64,000 bases of DNA from Actinomycetes bacterium (GTDB taxonomy: Bacteria; Actinomycetota; Acidimicrobiia; Acidimicrobiales; Ilumatobacteraceae). Numbering within the stretch: the first letter of the stretch is position 1; the number at the start of each line of letters is the position of its first letter. The translations under genes and the position numbers were made by a program. Location of the stretch: NCBI GenBank assembly GCA_025359865.1, contig JANYDH010000145.1:1-64000 (forward strand). The letters are read 5' to 3'. Below, one piece after another: positions 51,929 through 61,266 of the stretch. The notes below the pieces were generated by a model that saw only the letters and a list, made by a program, of their open reading frames with translations, made no database searches and had not been told where the DNA came from.

Positions 51929-54540
51929 GACGTGGCTCCTGCAAGCCCGAAGACCTCGGCCAATTCGACCCGTGACCGAACACCCAACTTCGCGTAGACG
52001 CGGGCCAAGTGGCTCTCCACGGTTCGCACCCCAATGATCAACTCGTCGGCTACCTCTCGGCTGGAGTGCCCGTGAGCGACCAGCATCGCGATCTCCCGTT
52101 CTCGACGGCTGAGACTCACTTCGGGTGGCCCACCGGTGAACGCCGGGGTTGCGTACGACTCGATTTGGTCGCGCATATCCTGCGCTCGCCGGCTGTACAT
52201 CGTCACCACGCGAGCATCATCGCCGTTTTCGCGCGACATCGCCCACGCCCAAGCTGCACCTTCGGCTGCCAGTACTCGGAAGCCGGCCAACTGCAACTCG
52301 TCGCTTGCGGCTGCAGTGTCCTCGGCGTCGCGTCGCGCAGTTGCGTGGAGTAGGCGAACGATCGTCGGAAGCAGTGCACCATCGACATCGAACTCGCCAT
52401 CGCCGAGCAGCTCTACAGCGAGTTCAGGACGACCGAGGCGGGCGACGTCGAGAATCAGAAAGAGCCACGGTGCCAAGTCGCCCCGTGCTTTGGTTTCTGC
52501 TATTCGAACGAGCAATGAGGCGATAGCGAATTCGAGACCTTCATCGGCGGCTTGCAACCAGGCGCGCCCGCGCCATTCCATGTGGGCGTACATCACCGCG
52601 TCGTGTGCAGGCAGTTCGTCGAGTTGGTCGCGTAGTCGGCGGGCAGCGTCGAGGTCACCAGCGAGAATACTGGCGAGCAACCCGCCGCCGAGGGCCCACC
52701 TCACGCCGTGGTTGGAAGCGGCAGAATGTCGAGCAAGTTCGGCTGCATCGCAGAACCATCGAGATGCCGCCGCGCGCCGGCCGAAATTGAGTTCCGCCCA
52801 CCCAATCGCAATCGACCAGGCGACGCGGCCATGGACGTCGCCGATACGCACGGCACGTTCCCATCCTTCGACGCCGAGCGCCAATGCCTCATCGACCCGC
52901 CCAGCGTCGATCATGGTAAACGCGTAGCACACTCGGGTGATTGCGCCCGCGGCTGCCCGGTCGTTGTCCGGAAGCGTACCGACCGTCTGGAGCGCAAGGA
53001 CAGGTCGCCCGAGCGACGTGAGCGAGGTGATGACGGTAAACAATCCAAGCGGAGTGGTTGCCGCAGCAGACCCAACGGGAACCTGTGCAAGGGCTTGTAT
53101 AGGCTGGCCGCAGGCCGCTGCGATCGATCCACGAAATGCCACGGCGTGGTTCGTCGCAGCAGGAAACTCGGATTGGAAGTCGTCGATCACGCGAAGTGCA
53201 TCGGTCGCGCTGCCGAGGCCCCAGAAGCTCACCGACGCCTCGATCATCGCCCACCGGAAGCGGTCGCCGTCGGACGCGTCGCCATGGTTGATTCGCTCGT
53301 CACGCAGTAGGGTATGCGCCTCGCCATGACGGCCCTGCTCGACGAGCGAGTTCGCGATCATCGTCGCGGCACGAAGGCTCGGCTCTGTGTCGAAGGCGAG
53401 ACCGGCGAGGCGCTCGGCCAGGGCATGGTCATTACGGCCGGTTGCCAGGCGGGCCGCCTGCATGAGGAGCGCTGGTTCGGCCTCGACGCCGGCATCGAGG
53501 CGCCAGGTAGCGATTCGCAGGATGTCTTCAGGGCGACGCTTCGGCGAAGCAGCGAGGGTTGTGGCCAGCTCGCGCAGTAGCTGGCGTGCGGCCAGGCGAC
53601 CGAGACGACGGCGAGTTGCATCGGCATACACGGGGTGGACGAAGCGGACCATCAGGGTCTCGTCGACCTCGTCGGCGGCGAGCACGCGAGCGTCTTCGAG
53701 TTGCACGAGGGCGTCGGGATCGACCAGTTGCTCCAAAAGATCGATCTCGAGCGGGCCGCCGACTGCTACGAGTGCAGCAGCCCGATGGTGGGCTACGGAC
53801 AGGCCAGCCAACCGACTGTCGATCAGGTCGACGAGGGTATCGGGTGATGCGAAGGGCTGAACGAGTTCGTAGCGATCGTGGCGGAGCGCAAGAGCGCCTG
53901 TTGCTCGTGCTTGCAGGAGAAGTTCTCGGATGAACAGCGGGTTGCCAAGGGTTCGGTCCCACAGGTCCTGTTCGATCCCTGCAGAAATAGAGCCACCGAG
54001 GGTGGATTCGGCGAACGATGTGAGATCGACCCGGTTGAACGCATCGATCTGGATTCGGACAGCGAGTCCATCTTTCAGGAGCGAGGTCACTGCCTCGGGA
54101 GGTATCTCGCCCGAACGAATCGTTGCGACGACAAATGCAGTGAGATCGCCCGCCATCTGATGGGCCAACGTCGCCGACGCATCGTCGAGCAGATGGGCAT
54201 CGTCGATACCGAGCACGATCGGCCGACCACCCGCACGGTGCTGCAATGCCTTGCGGATCTGCACAAGGTCGCTGGCGTCGCCGGCAAGTCGGCTCGGGAG
54301 CATTGAGGCGAATGCGGCCAGCGGAATATCGGCGAGCGCGCGCGTACCGGTGATCGCGCTACTGGAAAACCCCATCAGATCAGCGTGGCGAAGGGTGGCT
54401 CCGAGGAGGTGGGACTTGCCGACACCAGCATCACCAATCAGCACAACGCCGGTGAGGTCGGCACGACGCAATGCTGAGCCGATCGCTGCAAATTCAGACT
54501 CACGACCGATCAACCCATCCACGAAAACGCAGTGTTGCAC
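51925..54540 (-). CDS. large ATP-binding LuxR-family regulator (LAL type)
   Basis: 871 residues; GTG 54540 or GTG 54522 (MDGLIGRESE). The N-terminal AAA+ ATPase has Walker A VVLIGDAGVGKSHLL and Walker B IVLGIDDAHLLDDAS. A long helical TPR-like middle follows. The C-terminal LuxR helix-turn-helix reads LSRREREIAMLVAHGHSSRE, then VADELIIGVRTVESHLARVY. LAL proteins are ATP-dependent activators of maltose-regulon or secondary-metabolite genes in actinobacteria. It is the middle gene of an operon with a second LAL protein upstream and a haemoglobin downstream. Confidence 0.93.
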   Translation of the reverse strand: MQHCVFVDGLIGRESEFAAIGSALRRADLTGVVLIGDAGVGKSHLLGATLRHADLMGFSSSAITGTRALADIPLAAFASMLPSRLAGDASDLVQIRKALQHRAGGRPIVLGIDDAHLLDDASATLAHQMAGDLTAFVVATIRSGEIPPEAVTSLLKDGLAVRIQIDAFNRVDLTSFAESTLGGSISAGIEQDLWDRTLGNPLFIRELLLQARATGALALRHDRYELVQPFASPDTLVDLIDSRLAGLSVAHHRAAALVAVGGPLEIDLLEQLVDPDALVQLEDARVLAADEVDETLMVRFVHPVYADATRRRLGRLAARQLLRELATTLAASPKRRPEDILRIATWRLDAGVEAEPALLMQAARLATGRNDHALAERLAGLAFDTEPSLRAATMIANSLVEQGRHGEAHTLLRDERINHGDASDGDRFRWAMIEASVSFWGLGSATDALRVIDDFQSEFPAATNHAVAFRGSIAAACGQPIQALAQVPVGSAAATTPLGLFTVITSLTSLGRPVLALQTVGTLPDNDRAAAGAITRVCYAFTMIDAGRVDEALALGVEGWERAVRIGDVHGRVAWSIAIGWAELNFGRRAAASRWFCDAAELARHSAASNHGVRWALGGGLLASILAGDLDAARRLRDQLDELPAHDAVMYAHMEWRGRAWLQAADEGLEFAIASLLVRIAETKARGDLAPWLFLILDVARLGRPELAVELLGDGEFDVDGALLPTIVRLLHATARRDAEDTAAASDELQLAGFRVLAAEGAAWAWAMSRENGDDARVVTMYSRRAQDMRDQIESYATPAFTGGPPEVSLSRREREIAMLVAHGHSSREVADELIIGVRTVESHLARVYAKLGVRSRVELAEVFGLAGATS

Positions 54541-54581
54541 AGGAACCTAGCCTCAAGGAGGTCATGGGGCGTTCGTCGCCG

Positions 54582-57101
54582 TCACTGGGCGAGTATGTCG
54601 GTCAATTCGGACCGACTCTTGACGCCCAATTTGTCGAAGCATCGCGCAAGGTGATTGTCGATGGTGCGGATCGATAGGCCGAGCCGGTCGCCGATCGCCC
54701 TGCTCGTCAGTCCGCGGGCGGCCAGCAGCGCGATCTCGCGTTCTCGTGTACTGAGGGTGAGTGCCCGGCCGACGGCGACAGCGGGGATGTCGAGTCCCTG
54801 GCAGCGTGACGTGATCGAGGCCAGTCGATCGCCGGCGCGCCGTGCCACATCCTTCATTCCGGCTCGTGCTGCTCCGTGGCTGAGCGCCGCCGCACACTCG
54901 GCGGCCCAGCGATGGCCGCCCAGCGATTCGTACTCTCCCACTAATCGGTCGAGTTCAATGAGATCTCGCCCGGCGATTGCCCGCGCGTGTGCAATTCTGA
55001 GATCGCCGAGCGATTCGCCCTCTACCGGCGCAAGTGACAACACGACGTTTGGGCGATCAAGCGACAGCAGGTCGAGTGCGCATGACCACGCCGCCCCCAC
55101 GAGGCCGCGATCGACGAACGACTCGACTGCCTCGATGAGCACCCGTCGTGCTGCCTCGGGCTCTGCGGCGGCGACCAGTGCCCACGCCCGAGCTCGCGTT
55201 TCGAGCGAAGGGAGCAAGTCTGCCACGTGTGTGCCGAGGCGCAGGAGCCGGTCGAGGTCGGTTCTGGCATTGCCGGCATCGCCGCTGAGTCCGTAGGCCA
55301 GCGCTCTGGCGGCAAGCGCCCACCGGCAGCCGGCTGGCTGCCGGATTCGCTCGAAGAGCTCAAGAGCATCACTGATCACATCGATTGCCAGAGCGGGCGA
55401 TCCCGCCTCGAGAACGGCCACTCCATAGATCAGTTGAGCGATTGCTCGTCCAGGTACCTCGTCGTATCGTTCAGCGTACGAGAGTACCAATGTTGCCTGC
55501 ACTGCCGCGTCGACCCATCGCCCTGCTTCGGTGAGTGCAAGAGCATGCGCCACCGATAGCACCTGCCGGCTGACCGAGAGCACCGGGTCGTCCACCGCAG
55601 CGGAGGCCTCGAGAGCGTCGTCAAGGACGCTGACCGCCTCGGCCGGTCTACCGAGCAGCCGCAGAGCGTGAGCCGTCCCGAGCGATGCTTGTGTGCGGAC
55701 GCGTGGTGATTGATGGTTGAGCAGCGGTGCTGCCGCGGCGATGGATGCTGCTGGTCGGCCGATCGTGGCCAAGAGCCGTGCCAGTACGGCCCCAGCCTCG
55801 GGTTGGGCATCGAGGTCGATTGCATCGAACGCTGCGACGGCACCGTCTGCGTCGTTGGCGCGCCACAACAGGTGTTGCGATGTCGCCACCGCCACAGCGG
55901 CGCGTTGCTCATCGTTCTCGGCCGTTGCAAGCATGCCGCTCAGCGCTAGGGCGAGGTCGGTGACCTCCCCCTGTTCGTGGGCGACGTCGGCAAGTATTCG
56001 GAAGTCCTCGAATCGCCCGAGTCGTTCAGCCGCCTCGCGGGCAAGCCGCAACGCCAACCGGGGATCTCCAGCGAACGGCGCGAGTCGGGCGACCTCGGAG
56101 AGTTCGTTGTCGCGAAGTGCCACGCCGGAATCGATCGCCAAAGCGGCAAGTCGCAGGCGGCCGGGAGCATTGAGCGACGGCCAACGATCGCGTAGTGCCA
56201 GCAGCGCGGCGCGGCGAGCGCCACGGCTTTCGAGCGGCCCGAGTGCCCGTCGCAACTGTGCGCCGTGGCCCGGATGCCGAAGACGGGCGACCGGTCCGTG
56301 TCCGTCGTCGGAAAATGTGATGACTCCGGCCTCGGCGAGCTCGTCGAGGCTGCCCTGGCCGGAAATGTCGACGGCCGCGTCGGTGGGCAACGGCTCGGCG
56401 AACGCGATTGCCGCGAGTAGCCGTCTGGTGGCTGGGGTGAGATCCGCTGTCGACATTGCAGTACCGACCGATGTGATACTCGGTGCCACCTCACCGCTGG
56501 CTGCACTCAACGCGCTGAGGGCATCGAGGAGCACGGTCGGGTTTCCGTCGCAACGGTCCCACCACGTCGTGGTGTCGAACGGTCCACTGAGGTGTTCGGA
56601 GACGATCGACTCGACCGCAAAGTGAGAGATTGGGCCCAGGTGGATCACGTTGAGGATGCCGGGACCGGTCAAGGGATCGAGCCCGATGTACGTCTGGTCG
56701 ATCGTTGCGAGCAAAAAGGTTCCCTCCGTTCCGGCAAAGTCGGCGAGCACGCGAAGTGATGCCTCGTCGACGAGGTGAATGTCGTCGAGAGCGAGCACGA
56801 AATTGCCTCCCGCAGCACGAGCCCGCAGTGCCTCGGCAACCAGGTCGAACGTGAGTGGTCCGTCGATGTCGGCGTTGAGAATGGGGCCGAGGGCAGCGAA
56901 GCGTAGGGAACGTGCCGAGGCAGTTGCCCGCAGCAACACGACGTCGGATCGCCGCGATTGCCATTCGGCGACCATCGTGGTGAGCACGCTGGTGCGGCCC
57001 ATCCCCGGAGGTGCTGCGACGACGAGGCCAGGTGCGTTGTGCATGCGCGAGGACCGGATAGCGGTGAGCTCCTCATCGCGACCTACCACTGTGTCTGCCA
57101 T
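54582..57101 (-). CDS. second LAL-type LuxR regulator, altered Walker A
   Basis: 839 residues from ATG 57101. It has the same architecture as its neighbour: ATPase domain, long helical middle, and C-terminal LuxR domain (LSTREREIALLAARGLTSRA, IGDRLGLSIRTIDNHLARCF). The P-loop reads VVAAPPGMGRTSVL, so the invariant Lys of GKS/T is Arg; Walker B is present (FVLALDDIHLVDEAS). ATP hydrolysis may be weak or absent. It leads an operon (41 bases to the next gene). The two are similar enough in layout to be an old tandem duplication, but differ a lot in sequence. Confidence 0.93.
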   Translation of the reverse strand: MADTVVGRDEELTAIRSSRMHNAPGLVVAAPPGMGRTSVLTTMVAEWQSRRSDVVLLRATASARSLRFAALGPILNADIDGPLTFDLVAEALRARAAGGNFVLALDDIHLVDEASLRVLADFAGTEGTFLLATIDQTYIGLDPLTGPGILNVIHLGPISHFAVESIVSEHLSGPFDTTTWWDRCDGNPTVLLDALSALSAASGEVAPSITSVGTAMSTADLTPATRRLLAAIAFAEPLPTDAAVDISGQGSLDELAEAGVITFSDDGHGPVARLRHPGHGAQLRRALGPLESRGARRAALLALRDRWPSLNAPGRLRLAALAIDSGVALRDNELSEVARLAPFAGDPRLALRLAREAAERLGRFEDFRILADVAHEQGEVTDLALALSGMLATAENDEQRAAVAVATSQHLLWRANDADGAVAAFDAIDLDAQPEAGAVLARLLATIGRPAASIAAAAPLLNHQSPRVRTQASLGTAHALRLLGRPAEAVSVLDDALEASAAVDDPVLSVSRQVLSVAHALALTEAGRWVDAAVQATLVLSYAERYDEVPGRAIAQLIYGVAVLEAGSPALAIDVISDALELFERIRQPAGCRWALAARALAYGLSGDAGNARTDLDRLLRLGTHVADLLPSLETRARAWALVAAAEPEAARRVLIEAVESFVDRGLVGAAWSCALDLLSLDRPNVVLSLAPVEGESLGDLRIAHARAIAGRDLIELDRLVGEYESLGGHRWAAECAAALSHGAARAGMKDVARRAGDRLASITSRCQGLDIPAVAVGRALTLSTREREIALLAARGLTSRAIGDRLGLSIRTIDNHLARCFDKLGVKSRSELTDILAQ

Positions 57102-57190
57102 CAGCCTTAGTCTGCCCGATCGACGATGGATCTGCGCTGGTCGGGACTGCCCGGTCACAATCTGGCGTCCGAGCTGTATGCCGCCGGCCA

Positions 57191-57217
57191 GATCAGCGAG
57201 ATCAGCGAGATCAGCGA
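57191..57217. repeat. 9-bp tandem repeat, three units
   Basis: GATCAGCGA three times in a row in the 228-base gap between the LAL gene start and the glyoxalase-fold gene. The gap holds no gene I can support. A plus-strand frame of 67 codons spans it but has no ribosome-binding site or family resemblance. Confidence 0.7.
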
Positions 57218-57329
57218 GAGGGGTGTCGTCATCATGGTTCCCAGCGTGCATGCAGATGGGACATTCGAGATCAGTATCGGGTACGCAATCGGCACGAAAT
57301 CGATCGTCGGTTCTACGGAAAAGGCATGA

Positions 57330-57857
57330 TCACACCAGGCCGGTAACGAGGCCGCCCAACACCAGTTCCTCGCCCACACGATCTCGTCGAGTGGCAACGA
57401 GCTCAAGTCCATCGATGCCTTCACCATGAGCGCTGGAACTAGCGAACTTGACGGAATGCTCGACGCTGACGATCGCCCCACCTACGTCAGCGGGGTGGAG
57501 GTGTCGGCCGCGAATGGTGGCAGCGTCACCTCGCCATGCGATTCTGACGCCCAGGTCGCAGGCTGTCTGCTCATAGCTGTCGAGGTCGTCGACTTCGTAG
57601 ATCGCCATGTAGCCCGACACCCGGTCAGAACCCGGACCGAATCGCTTGTCCAGCAACCGCCCTGCTGTCGTATCTTCGCGGACAGGAGACACCACTTCGA
57701 GAAACTGATCGCCGATCACCATGAGCGCGTTGCGTAGACCGAACTCGGCAACGCCAGGGTCGTTGTAGCAAACGGTCAGGCCGAACATGTCGCAGAGTGC
57801 AGTCACGGTTGCGTCGAGATCATCGGCGACGAGTGCCACCTGTCGAAGTCTGATCAT
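57330..57857 (-). CDS. VOC/glyoxalase-fold protein
   Basis: 175 residues. Two beta-alpha-beta-beta-beta modules are visible: IRLRQVALVADDLDATVTAL with QFLEVVSPVREDTTAGRLLD, and VSGYMAIYEVDDLDSYEQTA with a later HLHPADVGGAIVSV. Glu in FLEVVSP and His in GRHLHPADVG could be metal ligands. This kind of VOC protein is common in actinobacteria, usually without known substrate. It is monocistronic and divergent from the DUF480 gene. Confidence 0.75.
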   Translation of the reverse strand: MIRLRQVALVADDLDATVTALCDMFGLTVCYNDPGVAEFGLRNALMVIGDQFLEVVSPVREDTTAGRLLDKRFGPGSDRVSGYMAIYEVDDLDSYEQTACDLGVRIAWRGDAATIRGRHLHPADVGGAIVSVEHSVKFASSSAHGEGIDGLELVATRRDRVGEELVLGGLVTGLV

Positions 57858-57916
57858 CGGCCAACCCTAGAAGCGTGCGTCGGCAATGGTCGGATCGGCG
57901 TGGAAGCAGTTGGCGT

Positions 57917-57964
57917 GCGTTTGGTAGGTTCGGCCCCCTTCGGGGGGCTCGAACTACCAAACGC
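57917..57964. repeat. long hairpin between divergent genes
   Basis: GCGTTTGGTAG at 57917-57927 and CTACCAAACGC at 57954-57964 form the base of a hairpin that continues through TTCG/CGAA and CCCCC/GGGGG with small bulges. It lies between two divergent genes, where a terminator is not expected. With the hairpins at 7620 and 16176 it shares only TTTGG close to the base of the stem. It could be a palindromic intergenic repeat or an attenuator in one leader. Confidence 0.6.
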
Positions 57965-58059
57965 TGCAGGAGTAGTACTGACCACGACCGCATGCTTGGC
58001 TCCCCGACGATGTAGCAGGTCCTACCTGGAGCGCGGCTGACAGCGGCTAGGTTCGAGAC

Positions 58060-58647
58060 ATGCTCACCATCGTGGAGGGTCGTGTACTCGGGTGTCTCAT
58101 CGAAAAGGAGCGGACCGTTGCGGATCAGTACCCGCTCACGATGAACACACTCATCTCTGCGTGCAATCAGTCGACGTCTCGGGAGCCTGTCATGCATCTC
58201 GGCGAACCCGAGGTGCTCGATGCGCTCACCGCGATGAAGGCCGAAGGGTTCGCCCGCGTGGTGCATCCCTCCCATGGCCGAAGCGTTACTCGCTACCGGC
58301 ACACTGCCGACGAGAAGCTCGGGATCGAACTGCCCGGCGCGGCAGTCCTCGCCGTTCTGCTCCTGCGCGGGCCGCAGACCGTGTCTGAGCTTCGGTCACG
58401 AACGGAACGTCAGCATTCGTTCGACGGCCTGGCCGAAGTCGAACAGGTACTGGGTGAGTTGGCGACACGTGAACTGGTGCACCTGCTCGAGCGTCAGCCC
58501 GGCCACAAGGAGCCGCGCTGGCAACAGCTGGTTGCCGACGAGGCAACCCCAACACAGACAGTTGGATCATCCGGTCTGGGAGACCGGGTTGCCGACCTCG
58601 AGGCACGCGTCGCCAAGCTCGAAGCGGCGTTGGCCGAACTACTCTGA
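58060..58647 (+). CDS. YceH/DUF480-family protein
   Basis: 195 residues. VEGRVLGCLIEKERTVADQY, PLTMNTLISACNQSTSREPV and the later AAVLAVLLLRGPQTVSELRS, RTERQHSFDGLAEVEQVLGE are diagnostic of DUF480, two winged-helix domains. A C-terminal leucine-rich coiled coil (DRVADLEARVAKLEAALAEL) may dimerise it. The biochemical role is not known. It converges with the downstream acyltransferase gene (16 bases between stops). Confidence 0.9.
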   Translation: MLTIVEGRVLGCLIEKERTVADQYPLTMNTLISACNQSTSREPVMHLGEPEVLDALTAMKAEGFARVVHPSHGRSVTRYRHTADEKLGIELPGAAVLAVLLLRGPQTVSELRSRTERQHSFDGLAEVEQVLGELATRELVHLLERQPGHKEPRWQQLVADEATPTQTVGSSGLGDRVADLEARVAKLEAALAELL

Positions 58648-58663
58648 GCCTCGCGCTGGCATG

Positions 58664-59683
58664 TCATTTGCCAATGTCCGGCCACCGGCGTTGCTGACGG
58701 CGGCGCATGCCCGCTGCACCAAGTTTGCGTCGATCGTCGAGGGCCCACTGGCGTCGCCAGCCCTGGTACTCGGGTCCGCTCAACTTCGGGTTCTCGCCTC
58801 GGGCGGCGCGCTGACGCGCCGTCCAGTAGTCGGTCAGCACCTCATCACCGAGCGCTGTGACCGATGCTTCGATGCGTGCGTTGAAGCGTCGGGTCGACTG
58901 CCCCTCGACCGGCCACATCGGCGCGCCGAAGACCACCTTGGACGTTCCAGGCTTGGGCCGTTTCATGCCTTTGCCGAAGATTGCGCCGGTCCCATCGATG
59001 AACACCGGGATCACGGGTGCACCGGTTCGTGATGAAAGATACGCAGCGCCGCCTTTGAACTCTTGCCCCCACCCATCGGGGGACCGGCCGCCCTCCGGAT
59101 AGATCACCAGGCTCCACCCGTCGCTCACAAGGCCCCGGATCATGTCGCTGGATCTGCGGCCGGTGACCTCTCGGTCGATGGGAAGTGCGTTCAAGGCGAG
59201 CGCCGCAAGCGTGCCTTTGATCCGGGTGTCGAAGAAGTAGTCTGCGGCGGCCGCAATGACAGTCTTCGAGCGCCACGGCTCTGGTACGGCAATCATCATC
59301 AACGGCGTGTCGAGATGACTGTGGTGATTCGGTGCGAAGATCACCGCCGGTGGATCATCGTGCGAGGACAGGTCGCTCAGTCGGTCGAGGCCGAGCACCT
59401 CAGGGTCGGCGAGTGCCTTCACGGCGAGGCGCAGTGGCCCATTGACGATCAACTTGCGGGCCGCCTTGGCCGGCGCACGGCGAGCCCAATCCGTTTCGAA
59501 ATCCGCACCCAAACTCGATGGCTGCTCGGGCAGGGCGACGCCACTCGGTGTGGTTGGTGCACGATACGGAAAGCCCAGTTGCCGTGTCGGCCTGAGTGCG
59601 GTACGCAGTGCGAACGAGGCCACATCGAGCACGCGCGCGGCCCGGCGCGCCGTGTGGCGCGAGACGCTTCGCTTGGTGCTCAC
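58664..59683 (-). CDS. lysophospholipid-type acyltransferase
   Basis: 339 residues from GTG 59683, overlapping the LarA-like gene by four bases (GTGA). Catalytic motifs: FAPNHHSHLDTPLMM (H-x4-D), ALPIDREVTGRRSS, LVIYPEGGRSPDGWGQEF (EGGRS for EGTRS) and PVIPVFIDGTGAIFG. The N-terminal 100 residues have no signal peptide and a basic start. It is the last gene of a four-gene minus-strand operon with a fatty acyl-CoA reductase fusion, an alcohol dehydrogenase and a LarA-like protein, so it probably acylates a lipid made by that pathway. Confidence 0.88.
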   Translation of the reverse strand: MSTKRSVSRHTARRAARVLDVASFALRTALRPTRQLGFPYRAPTTPSGVALPEQPSSLGADFETDWARRAPAKAARKLIVNGPLRLAVKALADPEVLGLDRLSDLSSHDDPPAVIFAPNHHSHLDTPLMMIAVPEPWRSKTVIAAAADYFFDTRIKGTLAALALNALPIDREVTGRRSSDMIRGLVSDGWSLVIYPEGGRSPDGWGQEFKGGAAYLSSRTGAPVIPVFIDGTGAIFGKGMKRPKPGTSKVVFGAPMWPVEGQSTRRFNARIEASVTALGDEVLTDYWTARQRAARGENPKLSGPEYQGWRRQWALDDRRKLGAAGMRRRQQRRWPDIGK

Positions 59684-61266
59684 GAGACGTCGGCCACCAA
59701 CAGCGCAGGAACGTGGAGGTGGCTGATGGTCGGGGCACGACCGACGACGTCGGTGGCGATCTCGAATGCGTCGTCCATGGTGGATGCTGGCGTGAAGCCC
59801 AGCCGCCGAACCGTCGGCGCATCGCCACCGACGATGATGATCTTGCCGGCGTGCTGCAGTCCGTGAGCTCCCCAGTACCACGCATAGAACGGATGTACGC
59901 CGTGATACGCGTTGCCGGTGCGATAGAGGTGCCGGTACCACTCGTCCTCGGCGTACTTCTTTTCCCACTTCCGCGACATGGTTGCCGGATCGGTGGTGTC
60001 GGAAAGCACCTCTTCGAAGAAGTCGATGTAGCTGGGATGATGCACAGGATTGAAATCGCGGTACGTGGGGTGGGTCATGATGATGACGCCTCCCTCGCGG
60101 ACCAGCGGCTTGTTGCGGTACATGTTGAACAGATACCCGAGCCCCATGCACATCACCAGGACCGGGTTCATCACGCCATCGGGGTTGTACGGACACACGA
60201 ATGGGATACCGAGTGTCAAGATGTCGGTCTGACCCTCGACCGGCACGAGTTGCTGCTTGAAGATGTGTTCGAGCGTGATCTTGTGCACCGCGTCGGTTTC
60301 ACCTGCTTGCACGCTGGTCATCTGGTGCGGGCCTTCTATCCCATGGAAGATCTTGCGGGCCAAACGGATCGGCGTTCGGTCCAACGACTTCGTCGTGGCC
60401 AAGAATGTCGCCCGGTCCTTCACGTTCCATTCCCACTCGCGCTTGTTGATGAAGCCGAATGGTGAGGGGAACATGTCGGTGTTGAGCGTGGTCTCGATCT
60501 GAAAGACCTTCGGACCGTGGTCGCGCAACACCGTTCCGAGCCGCCACACACTCTGGTGGAGCGCACTCTTGTGGCGGTCCATCAGGCTGCGCGTGTTCTC
60601 GAGTGTTTCAGGATTGTGATGGTGGCTGAGGCATCGGTACGACGCAAGCCCGGTCGTGATCGACTTCCACCCGCCGTCCATCGCCACCGAGTTGATGTTG
60701 ACGTAGACGATGAGGTCGCTCTCGGCCGCGCGCTTGTTGATCTCCAGCACCTCGCCCTGCGGTGTGGTCCCGATCACGGCGAGGTTGTCAGGATCTTCTG
60801 CGTCGTGCTGGTACAGGGTGCCCCGGGGATGAAACGCATCGAAGATGCGGTCGCCGAGCGCATGACGCAACTCGTACTCGTGCATTCGGCGGTGAAGGCC
60901 CAGTGCGGCGATGATGTGGACGTCGTCGACCCCTGCTGCTGCGGCCATGTCGAGCACGGCCTCCATCACGCGTTGGCGCGAATCGGGGCGGCGCATCTTC
61001 GGCAACGGCAGGCTGACATCGTCGAACGCGATCGTGAGCTTCATGCCGGGGAACAGCAACGCGGGCAGTGGATCCTGGTCGTGCGGATTCAACAACGCCC
61101 GACGGATTGCGCCATCGATGTCGTCGAGCGCCGGCAGGGGCTCCGGTGGATAGATCACCCGACTACGGCCGGCAGGCAACTTCTCCAGGCTGAAGTTCTC
61201 GCCTCTCCAGAACAGGATCGGCGGTGTCGAGCGGTCGACCTCCAGGACGAATCCGGGACGAGGCAT
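59680..61266 (-). CDS. LarA-like (DUF2088) protein
   Basis: 528 residues from ATG 61266, overlapping the alcohol dehydrogenase stop. DUF2088/lactate-racemase N-terminal pattern: LTIAFDDVSLPLPK, RVMEAVLDMAAAAGVDDVHI, IIAALGLHRRMHEYELRHAL, and AESDLIVYVNINSVAMDGGW. Long C-terminal part with GVIIMTHPTYRDFNPVHHPS and AGKIIIVGGD. Known LarA proteins use a nickel pincer nucleotide to racemise lactate and related 2-hydroxyacids. This one is longer than LarA (about 425) and has no larBCE genes nearby, so its substrate and cofactor need testing. Its operon suggests a lipid or hydroxy-acyl substrate. Confidence 0.8.
   Translation of the reverse strand: MPRPGFVLEVDRSTPPILFWRGENFSLEKLPAGRSRVIYPPEPLPALDDIDGAIRRALLNPHDQDPLPALLFPGMKLTIAFDDVSLPLPKMRRPDSRQRVMEAVLDMAAAAGVDDVHIIAALGLHRRMHEYELRHALGDRIFDAFHPRGTLYQHDAEDPDNLAVIGTTPQGEVLEINKRAAESDLIVYVNINSVAMDGGWKSITTGLASYRCLSHHHNPETLENTRSLMDRHKSALHQSVWRLGTVLRDHGPKVFQIETTLNTDMFPSPFGFINKREWEWNVKDRATFLATTKSLDRTPIRLARKIFHGIEGPHQMTSVQAGETDAVHKITLEHIFKQQLVPVEGQTDILTLGIPFVCPYNPDGVMNPVLVMCMGLGYLFNMYRNKPLVREGGVIIMTHPTYRDFNPVHHPSYIDFFEEVLSDTTDPATMSRKWEKKYAEDEWYRHLYRTGNAYHGVHPFYAWYWGAHGLQHAGKIIIVGGDAPTVRRLGFTPASTMDDAFEIATDVVGRAPTISHLHVPALLVADVS

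Noticed and set aside
57126-57329. 67-codon plus-strand frame before the VOC gene
   Set aside because: No ribosome-binding site, contains a 9-base tandem repeat, no known relatives.
57917-57964. tRNA-like reading of the GGTTCG ... CGAACT hairpin
   Set aside because: It is one long self-complementary hairpin, without acceptor, anticodon and D arms.
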